A DNA stretch of 36,606 bases from Pleurocapsa sp. MO_226.B13 (GTDB lineage Bacteria > Cyanobacteriota > Cyanobacteriia > Cyanobacteriales > Xenococcaceae), in contig JASJEI010000066.1 in assembly GCA_030064795.1 (NCBI GenBank), positions 1 through 36,606 of the forward strand, in the 5' to 3' direction. Numbering within the stretch: the first letter of the stretch is position 1; each line of letters starts with the position of its first letter. The position numbers and the translations under genes were made by a program. The notes under the pieces are model-generated. The model ran no database searches. It had not been told where the DNA came from and worked only from the letters and a program-made list of their open reading frames with translations. Positions 33,869 through 36,606 of the stretch are shown in pieces.

Positions 33869-34120
33869 GGAATATTTAACTTTTGGAATACAGCCGAGCC
33901 ATCGATCTTAGGGGATTCTCCTCTTGAAAAACTTAAAGAGTCGATCGCAACACAAACTGGCCCTTTTTGGCTACAAAATGGTCACGAAGCACCTATATGT
34001 TTAGAGTATGTTTGGCATATTCCAGCACATATTTGGATTTCTTGGAATATTAGTACTAAATCGAACGGTCGTTATTTTGTCGATCTCGAAAAAGTTGAGG
34101 CAGTTTACTACAGCCAGTAG
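33869..34120 (+). pseudogene. orphan coding fragment in frame after the LCP stop
   Basis: 83 sense codons follow the LCP TAG without an ATG, GTG or TTG start. The translation (EKLKESIATQTGPFWLQNGH, then LEYVWHIPAHIWISWN and RYFVDLEKVEAVYYSQ) has a protein-like composition and is not repetitive. It could be the 3' remnant of another gene or, less likely, a readthrough extension of the LCP protein. Family not recognised. Its stop lies in the adjacent palindrome. Confidence 0.4.
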
Positions 34121-34141
34121 GGTGGGCATTGCTCACCCTAC
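34117..34141. repeat. GTAGGGTGGGCA palindrome
   Basis: GTAGGGTGGGC and its near-perfect partner GCTCACCCTAC are separated by only 3 nt, making a compact hairpin with one mismatch. Same unit as the elements at 22119-22277 and 28117-28232. Confidence 0.75.
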
Positions 34142-34204
34142 TAGATTTTTGGTAACTATTGTTATATTGTTAATCGCCCATATATTATTATAGATAGCCA
34201 GATA

Positions 34205-36262
34205 ATGAGCGATCGCTCGATCCGCAAACGCTTTCCGATCCAAAGATGGCAAATTGCCACGCCTCAACCCGAAGTAGCTAGAGAATTGAGCGTCTCTACT
34301 GGTTTGTTGCCTTTGGTAGCTCAAGTAATTCTCAATCGCGATATTGCCACCCCCGATGCAGCCCATACTTATATCGAGCCAGAAACTCAGGATTTACCCT
34401 CACCTTTATCTGAGTTTGAAGATTTGGCAACAAGCGTCGAGTTGATTAAAAATGCGATCGCCGAATCAGAACAGATTGCCATCTGCGGTGATTATGATGC
34501 GGACGGTATGACTAGTACCGCATTATTACTTAGAGCTTTAAAACACTTGGGGGCAAAGGTAGACTATGCTATCCCCAGTCGGATGAAAGACGGCTATGGT
34601 ATTAATAAACGGATCGTAGAGGAGTTTGCCGAAAATGGGGTGGGTTTAATCCTTACAGTGGATAATGGAATTTCGGCTTACGAACCTATTGCTAGGGCAA
34701 TAGAATTAGGCTTAAGCGTAATTATTACCGATCACCACGACTTACCAGCAAAACTGCCTCCCGCAGACGCGATTTTAAATCCCAAACTCTTATCAGACAC
34801 TTCTCCCTACAAAGGCTTAGCAGGAGTAGGAGTAGCTTATATCTTGGCGATCGCCACAGCCCAAAGTCTGGGCAAACTCAAGGGTTTGACCAACTCGATC
34901 TTAGAATTATTTACTCTTGGCACGATTGCCGATCTCGCTCCTTTAGTCGGGGTCAATCGTCGTTGGCTAAAGCGGGGTTTAAGAGCCTTACCAAACTCTC
35001 AGTTAGAAGGTATTCAGGCATTGATGCAGGTAGCGGGTATCGATGAAACCCAAAAGCAATTAAAACCCGATGATATTGGCTTTCGTCTCGGCCCTAGAAT
35101 CAACGCTGTGGGACGGATTGGCGATCCGCAAATGGTAATCGAGCTTTTGACTACTGACGAGCCTGGAATCGCCCTAGAAAGGGCAATGCAGTGCGAACAA
35201 ATCAATCAAGAGCGTCGTCAACTATGCGAGCAAATCGAAAAAGAAGCGATCGCCCTAGTTGAGTCTACTCCGATACCATGGCAACGCGATCGGGTTTTGG
35301 TAGTCGTTTCCGCAGGTTGGCATCATGGTGTAATTGGGATCGTGGCATCTCGTTTGGTCGAGCGTTATGGCGTACCAGTGTTTATTGGTACTTACGAAGA
35401 ACATAAAACCGAATCAACAGATATTACTACCAGTCCGCAGATGATTCGCGGTTCGGCAAGAAGCATTGATGAATTTAATGTCTTTGATGCCCTCAACTAC
35501 TGTGACGATCTCTTAGGTAAATACGGCGGACATCGTGCAGCAGGGGGTTTTAGTTTCCCAGCTAGTAATCTAGAAGCAGTCAAACAAAGATTGAGTGAAT
35601 TTGCCTATAAATGTCTGGAAGTAGAACATCTCAAACCTCTAGTTAAAGTAGATGCCCAAGCTAGCTTAGGTCAGATTGATTTTGAACTTTATCAACAGCT
35701 AGAAGGATTGCAACCTTGGGGGATTGGCAATAGTCCCCCTGTCTTTTGGACACCTAATGTCAGAGTCGTCGAACAACGGGCAATTGGTAAAAGTCAAAGC
35801 CATCTCAAACTGACTCTACAAGAAGCTAACTCCAACTCCCAAATTAAAGCCTTGGCTTGGCGATGGGGAGAATATTGCCCCTTACCAGAATATTTAGATA
35901 TTGCTTATAAACTGCAAGAAAATCATTGGCAGGGAAACACCAGCATCGAACTAGAGTTAGTAGGAGTCAGATTGCCTCAAGTCCAACCCAGCAATCAGAT
36001 TACCGCACTAAATAAGCAGATTAAACCTCGACAGATTCAAAAAGCGGTATTTACCTATAGCGGTAGAATTTATGTATGCAGTAAAACGATCGAAGAGCTT
36101 CGGATCAGAAACGATCGCGGTCATGTCTTGGCAGTAAACAAAGGCGATCGCCTCGGTTTTTTAGGTAAAACCAGAAAGGAGGCAAAACCAGTTAATGTTA
36201 CCCAAGCTCCTTATTTTCAGTTAATTAAGGCCGCACTACGGGCGATCGAAGCAGAAAATTAA
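34205..36262 (+). CDS. recJ: RecJ, single-stranded-DNA-specific 5'-3' exonuclease
   Basis: A 685-residue DHH-family nuclease for recombination and mismatch/base-excision repair. Metal-binding motifs: AICGDYDADGMTSTALL (about 97-113), LTVDNGISAY and IITDHHDLP (the DHH motif). The DHHA1 domain has GVIGIVASRLVERYG, RGSARSIDEFNVFDAL and YGGHRAAGGFSF. An OB-fold follows (about 470-590). The extra C-terminal ~100 residues (KAVFTYSGRIYVCSK) are more divergent. ATG at 34205. Confidence 0.95.
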   Translation: MSDRSIRKRFPIQRWQIATPQPEVARELSVSTGLLPLVAQVILNRDIATPDAAHTYIEPETQDLPSPLSEFEDLATSVELIKNAIAESEQIAICGDYDADGMTSTALLLRALKHLGAKVDYAIPSRMKDGYGINKRIVEEFAENGVGLILTVDNGISAYEPIARAIELGLSVIITDHHDLPAKLPPADAILNPKLLSDTSPYKGLAGVGVAYILAIATAQSLGKLKGLTNSILELFTLGTIADLAPLVGVNRRWLKRGLRALPNSQLEGIQALMQVAGIDETQKQLKPDDIGFRLGPRINAVGRIGDPQMVIELLTTDEPGIALERAMQCEQINQERRQLCEQIEKEAIALVESTPIPWQRDRVLVVVSAGWHHGVIGIVASRLVERYGVPVFIGTYEEHKTESTDITTSPQMIRGSARSIDEFNVFDALNYCDDLLGKYGGHRAAGGFSFPASNLEAVKQRLSEFAYKCLEVEHLKPLVKVDAQASLGQIDFELYQQLEGLQPWGIGNSPPVFWTPNVRVVEQRAIGKSQSHLKLTLQEANSNSQIKALAWRWGEYCPLPEYLDIAYKLQENHWQGNTSIELELVGVRLPQVQPSNQITALNKQIKPRQIQKAVFTYSGRIYVCSKTIEELRIRNDRGHVLAVNKGDRLGFLGKTRKEAKPVNVTQAPYFQLIKAALRAIEAEN

Positions 36263-36484
36263 GAGACTGTTTATAAATAAAACATTAAATTTATTGCCAA
36301 AATAAATATTTAAAATACCTGAAAAAATACCTGAATTTTTCCTCTTTTACTTCCTTTTAGCTAACCATATAATGCCAATACAAATGATTTGTCTGAAAAA
36401 TTATTAACGGTACGATCGACTTTCTTCTTTATTTTTATTTAACAAAAAGTCTTTAATAAATCAAGTAAGGTAGCTATTTATGCA
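36263..36484. other. AT-rich intergenic region, nothing recognised
   Basis: Downstream of recJ. Low-complexity, AT-rich DNA with no ORF or clear terminator hairpin. Confidence 0.4.
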
Positions 36485-36606
36485 GGGCAAACGCATCTAA
36501 ATTCTGTAAACCTTACTTAGCAAGACTTTCAAATTTTAGTTACAAAACTAAATAATGGCTCAAACCTTTATCCCGTAAGCATTGTAAAAATAAGGTGCGT
36601 TTGCCC
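36485..36606. mobile_element. probable MITE (122 bp) reaching the window end
   Basis: GGGCAAACGCA at 36485-36495 is the perfect reverse complement of TGCGTTTGCCC at 36596-36606; the match continues imperfectly inward (TCTAA against CCTTA). The 122-bp interior has no transposase. This is the form of a miniature inverted-repeat element. The right flank is outside the window, so a target-site duplication cannot be checked. Confidence 0.6.

Overview
The window is chromosomal DNA of a cyanobacterium. The HIP1 octamer GCGATCGC recurs throughout, and several genes belong to families tied to oxygenic phototrophs: a CpcS/CpeS-type phycobiliprotein lyase, a Psb34 (ssl1498-family) protein and a DUF1995 protein. 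GxxExxY debris, GTAGGGTGGGCA hairpins and short tandem repeats are also typical of cyanobacterial genomes. The species cannot be named from the sequence alone.

Region 1 (1-14681) is accessory. A RiPP (ribosomally made, modified peptide) locus on the minus strand, about 9.5 kb (roughly 10.8 kb down to 1.3 kb), lies between plus-strand genes of the WD40/STAND type: a possible tail at the left edge, a 5'-truncated copy at 133-1323 and an intact NB-ARC/14-WD40 gene at 11121-14681. In transcription order the locus has short precursor-like peptide genes (one degenerate, two with full leaders), a frameshifted EamA-type transporter that appears to sit inside one array copy, another peptide fragment and another intact peptide gene. 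These are followed by a Nif11-leader lanthipeptide precursor, a class II lanthionine synthetase (LanM) with a CCG-type zinc site, a DUF3050 protein, a CADD/DUF3865-like protein and a FOXRED2-like flavoprotein. DUF3050 and DUF3865 are both predicted haem-oxygenase-fold di-metal oxidases. The short peptides have no Cys in their predicted cores, so the lanthionine chemistry of LanM cannot cyclise them. The DUF3865-like enzyme starts with a 49-residue segment that resembles a whole precursor peptide, including its Thr-Phe-Asn end. I read this as a possible second, undescribed peptide-modification system sharing a locus with an ordinary lanthipeptide.

Region 2 (15081-24759) holds an aldo/keto reductase, a methyltransferase, a 37-residue membrane peptide, a lipoprotein of the formylglycine-generating-enzyme fold, a GxxExxY pseudogene, a SLOG-type nucleotide-binding protein, a DUF1995 protein and two large multi-pass membrane proteins, one an ArnT/PMT-type glycosyltransferase.

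Region 3 (24763-36606) is mostly housekeeping: a DICT-GAF histidine kinase, a pentapeptide-repeat protein, psb34, a secreted protein of unknown function, a phycobiliprotein lyase, rodA, mobA, a small membrane protein, an LCP-family cell-wall ligase and recJ. The window ends on what looks like the right end of a 122-bp MITE. No tRNA, rRNA, CRISPR array or transposase gene was seen.
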